A DNA stretch of 64,000 bases from an uncultured Lachnospiraceae bacterium (GTDB lineage Bacteria > Bacillota > Clostridia > Lachnospirales > Lachnospiraceae): the NCBI GenBank assembly GCA_947245585.1, contig CAMXPV010000009.1:36675-100674 (forward strand), written 5' to 3'. This document shows, in pieces, positions 49,941 through 59,128 of the stretch; position 1 is the stretch's first letter, and the number at the start of each line of letters is the position of its first letter. The translations under genes were made by a program, and so were the position numbers. The notes beneath the pieces are model-generated. The model did no database searches and had not been told where the DNA came from. It saw only the letters and a list, made by a program, of their open reading frames with translations.

Positions 49941-50729
49941 CTATTTTCTCTTGTCAGTATCTATCAAAATCCCGATATAATCCCCCATTTTTCCTCTCAT
50001 CTTCTGCAGCGCCCTGGTGTGAAGCTGAGAGATCCTCGACTCGGACACCTCCAGTATATTGCTGATCTCCTTAAGCGTCAGATCCTCGTAATAGTAAAGC
50101 AATATCACCTTGCGCTCCTTCTCGGTCAGAAGTTCAAGCGCCTGCGCCAACATCTTCTTTAACTCGTCTCTCTCCAGTATCTCCTCAGGCGAATCAAAGG
50201 CCGCGCTCTTCGTGCTCCCGGCCGCCTCGTTGGACACTTCGCTCCCCTGTTCCAAAAATTCATTTAAGGACACCACATTGGTTATCTTCATCTGGGACTG
50301 CCAGTCGAGATACTCATCGTCCGTAATCCCCAGAATTTTTGCGATCTCCTCGTCGGTGGCGCTCCTGCCGTATTGCGCTTCAATCTCCTTGATGGCGGCA
50401 TCGATTCGTTTCTGTTTCTGCCTGATCGTCCGAGGAATCCAGTCCATCTTCCGGATCTGGTCCAAAATTGCTCCCCTGATCCGCAAACTGGCATAAGTCT
50501 CAAACTTAACGTCCTTCAGACAATCAAACTTATCAATGGCATCGATCAAGCCAAATATCCCATAACTCACAAGATCCTCATACTCCACATTATATCCGAG
50601 ATACATGCTGAGACGTCCGGCTACCACCTTTACCAAAGGCGCATACTCCAATATGATCTTTTCCCGTATTTCGGGAGACTTGGTGTTTGCATAGTCCTCC
50701 CAGAGTTTCTTTCTGCCTGTTTCGTCCAT
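49941..50729 (-). CDS. sigD: Sigma-28 (FliA/SigD/WhiG) flagellar sigma factor
   Basis: The 262-residue sigma factor has region 2 (YAPLVKVVAGRLSMYLGYNV, DLVSYGIFGLIDAIDKFD, then FETYASLRIRGAILDQIRKM), region 3 (RRSATDEEIAKILGI-like YGRSATDEEIAKILG) and region 4 with LTLKEISNILEVSESRISQLHTRALQKMR. It directs RNA polymerase to late flagellar, motility and chemoreceptor genes. It sits in the fla/che operon after cheD, as sigD does in Bacillus, and presumably has its anti-sigma factor FlgM outside this window. Confidence 0.95.
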   Translation of the reverse strand: MDETGRKKLWEDYANTKSPEIREKIILEYAPLVKVVAGRLSMYLGYNVEYEDLVSYGIFGLIDAIDKFDCLKDVKFETYASLRIRGAILDQIRKMDWIPRTIRQKQKRIDAAIKEIEAQYGRSATDEEIAKILGITDDEYLDWQSQMKITNVVSLNEFLEQGSEVSNEAAGSTKSAAFDSPEEILERDELKKMLAQALELLTEKERKVILLYYYEDLTLKEISNILEVSESRISQLHTRALQKMRGKMGDYIGILIDTDKRK

Positions 50730-50773
50730 TCGAGTTCCTGTTCCCTTACTGTTTACTGCGGATACGCCTCACC

Positions 50774-51181
50774 TTATGACTCGGGCTCCTTCTCAATCAC
50801 TTCGCCCTCCTCCATATGTGCTTCCTGTATCTGAAGCTCAAACCGATCCAACATAATCTGCAAAATACGTCCGACAAAATAAAAGCCGAGCAGCACACAC
50901 AACAGAATAATCAGCATCGGCTGCAGTTCATACCGCCAAATCCGCATGACGATACTGACAACCGCCCCGGCAAGTAACATGACAAAAGGAGGGATCAATC
51001 TTCGCTTTCTCGCTTTCGCTTGTCTCTCCTCTTCCTCCCTTTTTTCCCTTGCCTCGCGTTGGGCCGCCGTTTCAAGCTCCTCCTCAGGTTCCACTTCCTC
51101 CGTGGACTCCTCAGACTCCTCTGTCTCAGGATCAGCCGCAACGCCATCCGTCTCTTCGTTCTTTTTCTCTTCCCAGTCCAC
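50774..51181 (-). CDS. Small two-helix membrane protein of the che operon, unknown function
   Basis: The 135-residue protein starts at GTG 51181, with GGAAGGG 7 bases upstream. The first 50 residues are highly acidic, followed by a basic stretch (REKREEEERQAKARKRR). Two adjacent membrane helices (PPFVMLLAGAVVSIVMRIWR, LQPMLIILLCVLLGFYFVGR) and a short acidic tail complete it. Both ends should be in the cytoplasm. I do not recognise a family. Its fixed place between cheD and sigD in one operon suggests a role in flagellar assembly or receptor organisation, which is only inference. Confidence 0.7.
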   Translation of the reverse strand: MDWEEKKNEETDGVAADPETEESEESTEEVEPEEELETAAQREAREKREEEERQAKARKRRLIPPFVMLLAGAVVSIVMRIWRYELQPMLIILLCVLLGFYFVGRILQIMLDRFELQIQEAHMEEGEVIEKEPES

Positions 51182-51214
51182 CTTATTACCCTTCCGTCAT
51201 CCATCGCGGCAGGA

Positions 51215-51700
51215 TCAGATCTTGTACTCCTGCTTACCCACTGCCCTAATCACAAAATCTCCCGTTTCTGGATAAAATATAACCGTTCTTCCAAAGTTTT
51301 TACCTGTGTCTTCCGCCAGAATCGGAATTCTCATCTGTGCCAGCTTTTTCTTGGTCGCCTGCACATTTCTCTCTCCCACACGAACCATCTCGCTGTTGCT
51401 GTTGAAGCCGAACATCTGTGCACCGCCGGCTATCTTCGCCACCAGTCTGGATCTGTTTGCCCCTTTTCTGGTCACCTGCTTCACAAGTTCTTCTATCCCT
51501 GTGTCCGCAAATTTAGGTATGTTGGAGTTGTTTCGAATCGTCGTGGAATCCGGCAGCATAATATGTGCCAGTCCGCCAATCTTCGTGACCGGATCGCGAA
51601 TCGCAATACCTACACAAGACCCCAGCCCCAATGTAGTAATCCTATCGGGGCTGACGCATACATTTAAGTCGGCCATTCCGACCTTTATCTCTACACTCAT
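51215..51700 (-). CDS. cheD: Chemoreceptor glutamine deamidase CheD
   Basis: The 161-residue enzyme deamidates glutamines on chemoreceptors and binds CheC. The catalytic Cys is in TLGLGSCVGIAI near residue 29, with the His in GGLAHIMLP about 17 residues later and a conserved Thr/Gly region VAKIAGGAQMF. Its length is normal. The gene lies 52 bases after cheC, so the CheC-CheD adaptation pair known from Bacillus is present. Confidence 0.95.
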   Translation of the reverse strand: MSVEIKVGMADLNVCVSPDRITTLGLGSCVGIAIRDPVTKIGGLAHIMLPDSTTIRNNSNIPKFADTGIEELVKQVTRKGANRSRLVAKIAGGAQMFGFNSNSEMVRVGERNVQATKKKLAQMRIPILAEDTGKNFGRTVIFYPETGDFVIRAVGKQEYKI

Positions 51701-51752
51701 AGCACCGCAATCTCCCGTTTACACTTCTTAATCCATATCTTTGAGCGTCGTT

Positions 51753-52370
51753 TTATAAACTAATTCCCAACGCATTTAACATCCTACCATATGAATCCAG
51801 ATCCGGAATCAGGATAAAATACCCATCTAAAACCATTTCATCGAAAAACTGTGTCTGAATCATCAACATTCTGTCACCGAGAGCAGCAAACTCTATCGCC
51901 GGTACGCTTAAAATCGCTCCGGCCATGTCTACCGTCAGATCCGGCACGGAAGGGAAAATCGTCAAATTCGTAATACTGGAAAGTGAATTCAGATAGGCCC
52001 CCGTAATAATGTTTCCCACCTCTTTCAGTGCGGAAAGCTCCATCTCCGAGAGATCTTCCTCCTGCGATTCCATACCCATCAGTTTGGCAACCAAATGCTT
52101 TGCCGCCTTCTTTTCCAACAGGAACATGATACTGCCCTTGATATCCCCGTCGATGGCGAGATAAATACCCGCCATCACCACTTCTTCGCCGCCCATGGCC
52201 GCGCCCAATTCCTTAAACTCCAAAAGCTGTACCTGCGGAACCGCCATATCAATCTTACACTGTATCATCTGTGACAAGGCCGTGGTGGCGTTTCCCGCGC
52301 CGATATTACCCAATTCTTTCAGCACATCAAAATACTCGTTTGACATCGTGTCCAGGTTCATTTCGCCCAC
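51753..52370 (-). CDS. cheC: CheY-P phosphatase CheC
   Basis: The 205-residue protein has both active-site pairs of the CheC/CheX/FliY family, in VLKELGNIGAGNATTALSQM near residue 17 and SALKEVGNIITGAYLNSLSS near residue 112. It should therefore dephosphorylate CheY-P, helped by CheD. The start is GTG 52370, 5 bases after AGGAG; an ATG three codons in lies too far from that site. It is 11 bases after cheW. Confidence 0.95.
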   Translation of the reverse strand: MGEMNLDTMSNEYFDVLKELGNIGAGNATTALSQMIQCKIDMAVPQVQLLEFKELGAAMGGEEVVMAGIYLAIDGDIKGSIMFLLEKKAAKHLVAKLMGMESQEEDLSEMELSALKEVGNIITGAYLNSLSSITNLTIFPSVPDLTVDMAGAILSVPAIEFAALGDRMLMIQTQFFDEMVLDGYFILIPDLDSYGRMLNALGISL

Positions 52371-52381
52371 TCTTACTCCTC

Positions 52382-52855
52382 CTATACGTTCTCCAAGACA
52401 ACTGCATTCAAATCAAGCAGGGAGATCAGTCCCCCATCACTCTTTCCGACTCCGCACAGGAAATTGGATTTCTCATCCCTGGAGTCGTAGGCCACCTTCT
52501 CGATCCTGTCATTCTCCAAAGTCACAACCTCTTTGACCTCATCAACAATCACGCCGATGGTTCCCTGCTGCTCCAGTTTCAGAATGATAATTCTGCTGGA
52601 CTTCGTCTCCACATCAGGCTCCAACCCCATCTTGATACGGATACTCATCACCGGAATGACCTCGCCTCTTAAATTGATCACGCCTTTGAGGTATTCGTCC
52701 ACCTTGGGTACCCTTGTAATGTGCTGCATCCTGACAATATTGTCTATGTACTTGATATCAATACCATACTGCTCATCGCCGAGCCTGATCACAATAAACT
52801 GCGTGGTTTCCCCAATCGGTCTCAGCTCGTCTAACGCTTCATTTACATCGCCCAT
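52382..52855 (-). CDS. cheW: Chemotaxis coupling protein CheW
   Basis: The 157-residue SH3-like adaptor joins CheA to chemoreceptors. Family features are QFIVIRLGDEQYGIDIKYI near residue 18, ITRVPKVDEYLKGVINLRGEVIPVMSI near 47, and a final LISLLDLNAVV. It is encoded 19 bases after cheA and 11 bases before cheC. Confidence 0.96.
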   Translation of the reverse strand: MGDVNEALDELRPIGETTQFIVIRLGDEQYGIDIKYIDNIVRMQHITRVPKVDEYLKGVINLRGEVIPVMSIRIKMGLEPDVETKSSRIIILKLEQQGTIGVIVDEVKEVVTLENDRIEKVAYDSRDEKSNFLCGVGKSDGGLISLLDLNAVVLENV

Positions 52856-52874
52856 GTCTTTTTCCTCCCTCTCA

Positions 52875-55016
52875 TCAGATCAGTGCGTTGGCATCCAGAA
52901 TCAGTGCAACTTCGCCGTCGCCGAGCACCGTCGCGCCGCTGATAATCTTGCACTTACTGATGTATTTACCGAGTGACTTGATAACGATCTCCTGCTGTCC
53001 GATCAGTTCATCCACCACAAGGCCGGCCATCTTGTCGCCCTTCTTGACAACCACAACCACGAGATTGTCTTCCGGATTCTTCTTGCTTGGAACATCAAGG
53101 ATCTCGTTTAAGCGGATCAACGGAATGACCAGATCACGCAGCTGTATCACTTCTTTCGCCTGCACCAACTTCACATCCTCAGGCGGGATATCCTCTATCG
53201 TCTGAATGGAACCGAGGGCAATGGCATATTTCTCATCGCCGATCTCTACCATAAGAGCCTGAATAATTGCCAGTGTGAGCGGCAGCCTGATGGTCCATGT
53301 ACTGCCCTCGCCCAGTTTGGACTTCACTTCCACCTCGCCGCTTAAGGACTCGATCATGGACTTCACCACATCCAGACCAACGCCTCGTCCCGACACATCG
53401 GACACCACCTTCGCCGTGGAGAAACCTGCGTTGAAAAGAAGACCGATAATCTCTTTTTCACTCATGGCCTCACCCTGCTCCGGTGTGATCACGCCTCTCT
53501 CAATTCCTTTATTCTTAACGGCATTCGTATCGATACCGTTACCGTCATCCCTTACCTCGATCACGACGTTGTTACCGTCCTGATAAGCGTCAAGGAAAAT
53601 AGAACCAACCTCCGGCTTGCCTCTCTCCTTACGGACCTCGGCGGACTCCAGTCCATGGTCCGCGGAATTACGCAGCAGATGCATCAGCGGATCACCGATC
53701 TGATCTACCACGGTACGGTCAAGTTCCGTCTCTTCACCGCTCATGTAGAGCTCCATCTTCTTGCCAAGCTTCTTCTGCAGATCGCGCACCATACGCGGGA
53801 ACTTATTCACCGTGCTCTCGATAGGCACCATTCGCACCTTCATAACAGACTCATGAAGGGATGTGGTCACGCTCTCCAGATACTCAATCTGCTCGTTTAC
53901 CGCCTGACTGGAATTGCCTGACATGGCGGATGCCGACACCAGGGAATTCTTCGCGATAATGAGCTCGCTGACCAGATTCATCAACGTATCTAACTTCTCG
54001 ATATCTACCCTGACGGTCCTGTTCACCACCGGCTTGTTTGGCGTTTTCTTTGCCGCCGGCGCGCTCGTCTGTGCAGGCGCCTGATTCTGGGCCGCAGGCT
54101 GTGCGGACGCAGACTCGGGTGTGCTTTCCGCCACCGCAGGCGTTGCTGCGGGCGCTTCCGCAGCTGCCGGCTCACTTGTCTCAGCCGCCATGGAAGGCTC
54201 CTCCACTGCCCCTGCGCTCACGTCCTCCAACTTCAAAACGCTGCCGGTAACATCTTCTATCTCCGACACGCTTCTGGATGCCGTCAATATCTCACCAAGT
54301 TCCGCCTCTGAGACAATAATCAGGCTGAACGTCAAATCAAATTTCTCATCCTCAATATCCTGGGACGGCGGATCAGACACGATAATCTCACTGGTCTCCT
54401 CAATCGCCTTGAATACCAAAAATGCCCTGGCCGCTTTCAGAATACAGGATTCCTGCACCTTTACGGTCAATCCGAAAACATTTTTGCCCCCCTTGATGGC
54501 TTCCGTCAACACGCTCTGTTGATTTTCATTTAATTTGATCCCCTGGAAACCGTCTCCCGCCGGTGGCGCAGATTCCGCTGCCGCCTCTGCAGGAGCCTCT
54601 GCCTTGGCCGTGGAGGCGCCTGCGCTGCCTGATCCGCCGTTCATAATGTCATTCAACCGCTTAATCAGCGCGCTGTTATCGTTGGTGCCCTCGTCAGAGC
54701 TTTCCCTGATCGTGGTATTATACTCCTCCAACGCATCAAGGCACTGAAACAACACGTCGATCATATCCGCATTCACCTTGATATTACCGTTTCTCACCTC
54801 AGAGAAAACGTTCTCCATATCATGCGTCAGCGTCTGCATCCTCTTGTAGCCCATGGTTCCCGCCATACCCTTTAAAGAGTGGGCTGCACGGAAGATCTCG
54901 TTGATCGTATCCATGTTCTCCGGATCCTGCTCCAACGCAAGAATCTGTGTGTTCAGACTCTGCAGATGTTCATTGGTTTCATCAAGGAAAATCTCGAGAT
55001 ACTGGCTTACATCCAT
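52875..55016 (-). CDS. cheA: Chemotaxis histidine kinase CheA
   Basis: The 713-residue cytoplasmic kinase has a P1 HPt domain with phosphoacceptor His46 in FRAAHSLKGMAGTMGY and a P2-like domain near 150-255 (CheY/CheB binding). A Pro/Ala-rich linker of about 60 residues follows. P3 dimerisation starts at TVRVDIEKLDTLMNLVSELI. The P4 ATPase has RNSADHGLESAEVRKERGKP, VRDDGNGID and GRGVGLDVVKS, and a C-terminal P5 CheW-like domain completes it. It phosphorylates CheY and CheB in response to receptors. Two bases separate it from cheB. Confidence 0.97.
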   Translation of the reverse strand: MDVSQYLEIFLDETNEHLQSLNTQILALEQDPENMDTINEIFRAAHSLKGMAGTMGYKRMQTLTHDMENVFSEVRNGNIKVNADMIDVLFQCLDALEEYNTTIRESSDEGTNDNSALIKRLNDIMNGGSGSAGASTAKAEAPAEAAAESAPPAGDGFQGIKLNENQQSVLTEAIKGGKNVFGLTVKVQESCILKAARAFLVFKAIEETSEIIVSDPPSQDIEDEKFDLTFSLIIVSEAELGEILTASRSVSEIEDVTGSVLKLEDVSAGAVEEPSMAAETSEPAAAEAPAATPAVAESTPESASAQPAAQNQAPAQTSAPAAKKTPNKPVVNRTVRVDIEKLDTLMNLVSELIIAKNSLVSASAMSGNSSQAVNEQIEYLESVTTSLHESVMKVRMVPIESTVNKFPRMVRDLQKKLGKKMELYMSGEETELDRTVVDQIGDPLMHLLRNSADHGLESAEVRKERGKPEVGSIFLDAYQDGNNVVIEVRDDGNGIDTNAVKNKGIERGVITPEQGEAMSEKEIIGLLFNAGFSTAKVVSDVSGRGVGLDVVKSMIESLSGEVEVKSKLGEGSTWTIRLPLTLAIIQALMVEIGDEKYAIALGSIQTIEDIPPEDVKLVQAKEVIQLRDLVIPLIRLNEILDVPSKKNPEDNLVVVVVKKGDKMAGLVVDELIGQQEIVIKSLGKYISKCKIISGATVLGDGEVALILDANALI

Positions 55017-55018
55017 AA

Positions 55019-56182
55019 TTATTTTACCCCCACGTTCGTTATGATTTCCTGTGCAATCTGTTCAAGCGGCACCGCCTGATCCGCCAATCCTGCGTTTACC
55101 GCACTCTTTGGCATCCCGTATACCGCGCATGTACTCGCCTCTTGGACAATCACATGAATTTTCTTTTTCTCCTTCAGATGCATAATTCCCTGTGTACCGT
55201 CTGCTCCCATTCCCGTCAGAACAACGCATAAAATCCGATCGAACTTGCTGTCCATCAAAGATTCATACATATAGTTCGCGCAAGGCTTCACGCCCTCTCT
55301 GGCCGGTTCGTCCGAATAGTGTATCGTGTACTTTCCGCCCATGTTGAGGACATTTAAATGTTTGCCTCCCATCGCTATGTACACGTTGCCAGGTAACAGC
55401 ACATCACCCTCCGACGCCTCCTTTACGTTGAGCTCGCTTAAGGAGTTCAACCGCTCTGAGAGAGAAGCCGTAAAACCGGACGGCATATGCTGCACCACGA
55501 CCACCGGCGCTTTCAGATTCGCCGGCAGCTTCGGAATCACCGCCTGCAAAGCCTTCGGGCCTCCGGTCGAACTGGCCAGCGCCACAATCTGGCTTCCCGC
55601 GTCGTATACCGCTTTCCCGAAAGGCGTAGGCGTCTTCGTCCTCTCCGCCCGTCCTGCCGGAGCCGCTGCAAATCTGCTCGGTATGGTTTTGATCTGGCGC
55701 TGCCCAGGTGGAACTGCCACAGAACCCGCTGTGGACGGAGCTGTCGGCCGGACAGAACTTGATGCCGACGGCTGCGGCTGCGGCTCTAACTCCGTCACGG
55801 CTGCAAGTATCCGCAAAAGTTCCTCTCCGAACGCATTGTCTCTGCACTCCAAAGCATTGGTAGGCTTATGGATGAAATCCAGAGCGCCCAATTCCAACGC
55901 ATCCAACGTAGTTTTCGCGCCGTCTGCAGTGTCCGTGCTTGCCATAATAATCTTTGCCGAAATTTTACGTTTCTGTAACTCCTTCAAGAGTTCCAGGCCG
56001 TTCATCTGCGGCATATTGACATCCAAAATCACCGCGTCATATGTCTTCCTGCTCAACAGGTTCAGCGCATCCAGACCGTTCACTGCCCGGTCCTGTACAC
56101 GGAATCGCTTATCTGTTTCTATTATATCACAGAGCACCCTTCTCATGAGTGCAGAGTCGTCAACAAGCAATATATTTTTCAT
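55019..56182 (-). CDS. cheB: Receptor methylesterase/response regulator CheB
   Basis: The 387-residue protein has an N-terminal receiver (LVDDSALMRRVL, phospho-Asp54 in VILDVNMPQMNGLELL) and a Pro/Ser/Ala-rich linker at about 135-190. The C-terminal methylesterase has the catalytic triad in ALASSTGGPKAL (Ser), VQHMPSGFTASL (His) and VLTGMGADGTQG (Asp). It removes methyl groups from receptors, and may deamidate them, when phosphorylated by CheA. The linker is longer than usual. Confidence 0.97.
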   Translation of the reverse strand: MKNILLVDDSALMRRVLCDIIETDKRFRVQDRAVNGLDALNLLSRKTYDAVILDVNMPQMNGLELLKELQKRKISAKIIMASTDTADGAKTTLDALELGALDFIHKPTNALECRDNAFGEELLRILAAVTELEPQPQPSASSSVRPTAPSTAGSVAVPPGQRQIKTIPSRFAAAPAGRAERTKTPTPFGKAVYDAGSQIVALASSTGGPKALQAVIPKLPANLKAPVVVVQHMPSGFTASLSERLNSLSELNVKEASEGDVLLPGNVYIAMGGKHLNVLNMGGKYTIHYSDEPAREGVKPCANYMYESLMDSKFDRILCVVLTGMGADGTQGIMHLKEKKKIHVIVQEASTCAVYGMPKSAVNAGLADQAVPLEQIAQEIITNVGVK

Positions 56183-56249
56183 TTATCTAACCTGCACCTC
56201 CCATTGGTCCCATCCGGCACCGCCTGCAATCTTTTCTTCCTATCGCAGA

Positions 56250-56978
56250 TTATCCTTCCACTTTCCTGTGGGTCTTCCTCGCCTCGTCAAAGATATACTG
56301 GATAATCTCCTCCCGATCCTGCGGGTCCACATTGACAAACTGTACCCGGTGGTCAAACACGCCCGGTTTATGGGAAAGCTCATTCACAGCCAACACTTTT
56401 CCCACCAACCGATACTCCTTTTCCTTACCCTCCACCGTCAGATGGTACTTACACAAAATCAGACTGTTCACCTCATAGGCATAATATGCCACAAATCGGA
56501 GTCCGCCACCACTGATATCCACAATCACGCTGCTCTTTAAAGGCAGATGCGGCAAAAGTTCTTCCTGCGCGGCGATGGAAATCTCTTCCTCCTCACCAAG
56601 CTGCCTGGAATCCATCTCCAACGCGCAGCTGAAACGATAATACTCCCTTCTCTGGTAATTGCGCAGATTACTGGTCAAATCCATGACCAACACATATCTG
56701 CCATTATATTTATATCTGTCAACTACCCGCGCATTGCACTGATAGACCACATTGTCGCCATAAAAATACATGTCGTACTCGCCGTCCACCGGCAAAAGGA
56801 TCAGTTTCCCGTCCTCGATGGGCATGGCTACCTCCACCCTGTCCTCTGAGAGCACACCGAGCACCTGGCTGCGGTGCGTCTTCCGCATTCTGGCATTTGC
56901 CTGCTCCCTGCCTCTCTCTATGGCCTTAAGCTCTACCTCTCCGCCCGGCATTACATATTTTGACAACAATCCCGCCAT
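56250..56978 (-). CDS. YcgR-like PilZ protein, c-di-GMP-responsive flagellar brake
   Basis: The 242-residue cytoplasmic protein has an N-terminal YcgR-type domain (KLILLPVDGEYDMYFYGDNV near residue 57) and a C-terminal PilZ domain. The c-di-GMP motifs are present: RREYYRFSC near residue 129 (RxxxR) and VDISGGGLRFVAY near 172 (D/NxSxxG). Such proteins slow or bias flagellar motors when c-di-GMP is high. Its position between flhG and cheB in the fla/che operon supports this. GGGAGG lies upstream of the ATG. Confidence 0.9.
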   Translation of the reverse strand: MAGLLSKYVMPGGEVELKAIERGREQANARMRKTHRSQVLGVLSEDRVEVAMPIEDGKLILLPVDGEYDMYFYGDNVVYQCNARVVDRYKYNGRYVLVMDLTSNLRNYQRREYYRFSCALEMDSRQLGEEEEISIAAQEELLPHLPLKSSVIVDISGGGLRFVAYYAYEVNSLILCKYHLTVEGKEKEYRLVGKVLAVNELSHKPGVFDHRVQFVNVDPQDREEIIQYIFDEARKTHRKVEG

Positions 56979-57014
56979 AAATACCTCCCGCCCTGCTCTC
57001 GTCTCGCAGAGCCG

Positions 57015-57890
57015 CTATTTTCTCGCTATGATTTGTGAAAAGAACGCCGCCATACCACGTCTCGCCACGTTCTTATTGAGCTCCCGGTTTGTCAGTTTCG
57101 CCACGATCATCTCATAGGCAACCGCCGATCTGGCCTTCGGATTTTCCAGGGAAACCGGCATCTGCTGCATGACGGCCTTCGCCAGCTGCGGATCCTGCGG
57201 CACCATGCCCAGATAAGAGATCGGTACTTTCAGATACCGCTCCACCACCGTCTCCAATTTTGCATAGAGCGCCTTTGCCTCCGACTCCCCCGTCACCTTG
57301 TTGGCAAGCACCTTAATCTGCGTCGTCTCCGCATGATAGCGAGGATGGCGGCTTAATGCCTTAAGGAGCGAATAGGAGTCCGTGATCGAAGTGGGTTCCG
57401 GCGTGGTCACAAGGAGAATCTCCCCGCTGGCCACCAGAAACTCCAACACTGCATCGGCGATTCCCGCCCCGGTGTCCACGATAATGGTGTCGGCCATCTC
57501 GTCAAGCTCCGCCAGATTCTCAACGATATAACTCAATTCGTCCCGATTCAAATTGGACAGCCCGGTGATCCCGGAACCACCTGAGATAAATCCCACTTCC
57601 ATGGGGCCCCAGGTGATAATATCCTTAATGTTCTTGCCCTTGTATATTAAATCACATAAGTTATGTTTTGGCACCGCGCCAAACATGATCTCGATGTTGG
57701 CAAGCCCGAAATCCGCGTCCAGGATAATGACTTTCTGCCCAATCTTACGCATCTGTATGGCAAGATTGATGGCCGTGTTGGATTTCCCCACGCCGCCCTT
57801 TCCGCTAGTGACAGTAATGACTCTTGCCAGAGGACGTTTGGACGGGGCGCTCCCCTTTATGATCCTTCTCAGTTGTTCAGCCTGATCCAT
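57015..57890 (-). CDS. flhG: Flagellar number regulator FlhG (YlxH), MinD/ParA family
   Basis: The 291-residue ATPase starts with MDQAEQLRRII, the conserved DQAxxLR motif that stimulates the FlhF GTPase. It has the deviant Walker A SGKGGVGKSN near residue 30, the DADFGLANIEIMFG segment and IIVDTGAG. With FlhF it sets flagellar number and placement. The gene is 26 bases after flhF. A C-terminal basic and hydrophobic tail (RGMAAFFSQIIARK) is likely the membrane-targeting helix. Confidence 0.95.
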   Translation of the reverse strand: MDQAEQLRRIIKGSAPSKRPLARVITVTSGKGGVGKSNTAINLAIQMRKIGQKVIILDADFGLANIEIMFGAVPKHNLCDLIYKGKNIKDIITWGPMEVGFISGGSGITGLSNLNRDELSYIVENLAELDEMADTIIVDTGAGIADAVLEFLVASGEILLVTTPEPTSITDSYSLLKALSRHPRYHAETTQIKVLANKVTGESEAKALYAKLETVVERYLKVPISYLGMVPQDPQLAKAVMQQMPVSLENPKARSAVAYEMIVAKLTNRELNKNVARRGMAAFFSQIIARK

Positions 57891-57916
57891 CTGGCTTCCT
57901 CCTTAGTGCTTCCTCC

Positions 57917-59128
57917 TTAGTTCTTCCCTCCGAGCAGTCTCTTGACCGTCTTCTGCGGATTGAAATCCTCGATATCATCCGGCACATTCTGTCCATGGGT
58001 CACATAGGACAGCGATGCCCCTGTATATAGGCGCAGGTTCAGAAGATTTCCAAGTGTCGTCGTCTCGTCAAGTTTCGTAAAGATCAGCTTGTAGTCCGCC
58101 ATCTCCTTATAGGAATCCGCTATGCTGATCAGATCCCTGTATTTCGTTGTGGCGCTCAGAACCAGATGAACCTCCTTCTCAACGATGTCGTCCACGGAAT
58201 GTATAATATTACGCATGTTATCTTTTTGTGTGCTGTTCTGGTGGGAATGCCCCGCCGTATCAATCATAATATAGTCATAGCCCTTAAAATCTTCAAGCGC
58301 CTTGCTGATCTCCTCCACCGTATAAATCACACGGAAAGGCACCTCCAAAATATTCGCGTAGGTGCGAAGCTGCTCCGCGGCGGCAATGCGGTAAGTGTCC
58401 GCCGTGAGAAGCGCCACCTTCTTTTTCTCGTCCACCCGGAACTTCGAGGCAATCTTTGCAATGGTCGTAGTCTTACCCACTCCGGTTGGGCCGATAAAAA
58501 ACACAAGCTTGGTCCCGCCGTTTGCCGTCGGCTCAATCCCGCTGGGTTTGCCGAATTTGAGGATCATTTTCTGGTAGATATTTGCCAGAGCATAGTCAAA
58601 GGGAATATTCGGCTTATTGATCAGCTCAATCTCGTCGATAATCTCCTGGGCGTACTTCTCATCCACCTCGTTTTGCAGCATGGTGTCGTGCAAAAGGTGC
58701 ATGAACTTGTCTGTCTCCGACTCCTCCTTTGGCTCCTCTGCCTCCTTTTCTTCCTTCTCCTTATCCTCCTCCGGCTTCTGAAGCTGCTGCTCTAAGAGAG
58801 ACTGCAGACTGTCCAGTTTTTCCTCAATCGCGCTGTCCCTCTTTCCAACCGTTTCTATAACAGGCGTTTTCTTTTCCTGTATCTCCTCTTTTTCCACACT
58901 CTGACTGGATGCAATCACGTTATTGATCGCCGAAACCGCAGCCGTATATTTTTCGCTCTCCTCTTCCAGGGCCACGGTGACCTCCACCATGGTAGACTTT
59001 AAAAACGCGAAAAGGCCCTTGTTTTTCACGGGCTTTACGTTCATCACGACCACGCCTTCTCCCAATTCCTTTCTGGCGTTTTCGATCGCTTCTTTCTCGG
59101 TTTTCGCTGTAAACTTCTTGATTATCAT
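57917..59128 (-). CDS. flhF: Flagellar SRP-type GTPase FlhF
   Basis: The 403-residue protein has an N-terminal B-domain (IIKKFTAKTEKEAIENARKELGEGVVVMNVKPV), a long Glu/Lys-rich variable region at about 75-160, and the NG GTPase core. The core shows IGPTGVGKTTTIAKIASKF near residue 212, LLTADTYRIAAAEQLRTYA, MIDTAGHSHQN and FTKLDETTTLG. FlhF marks sites of flagellar assembly. The start codon overlaps the flhA stop by one base, so translation is coupled. Confidence 0.96.
   Translation of the reverse strand: MIIKKFTAKTEKEAIENARKELGEGVVVMNVKPVKNKGLFAFLKSTMVEVTVALEEESEKYTAAVSAINNVIASSQSVEKEEIQEKKTPVIETVGKRDSAIEEKLDSLQSLLEQQLQKPEEDKEKEEKEAEEPKEESETDKFMHLLHDTMLQNEVDEKYAQEIIDEIELINKPNIPFDYALANIYQKMILKFGKPSGIEPTANGGTKLVFFIGPTGVGKTTTIAKIASKFRVDEKKKVALLTADTYRIAAAEQLRTYANILEVPFRVIYTVEEISKALEDFKGYDYIMIDTAGHSHQNSTQKDNMRNIIHSVDDIVEKEVHLVLSATTKYRDLISIADSYKEMADYKLIFTKLDETTTLGNLLNLRLYTGASLSYVTHGQNVPDDIEDFNPQKTVKRLLGGKN

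Noticed and set aside
54030..54215. Repetitive Ala/Pro/Ser-rich segment in cheA
   Set aside because: It is the ordinary flexible linker between P2 and P3 and needs no separate explanation.
55326..56540. 404-residue plus-strand open frame
   Set aside because: It is antisense to cheB and part of the PilZ gene, with no ribosome site or domain.
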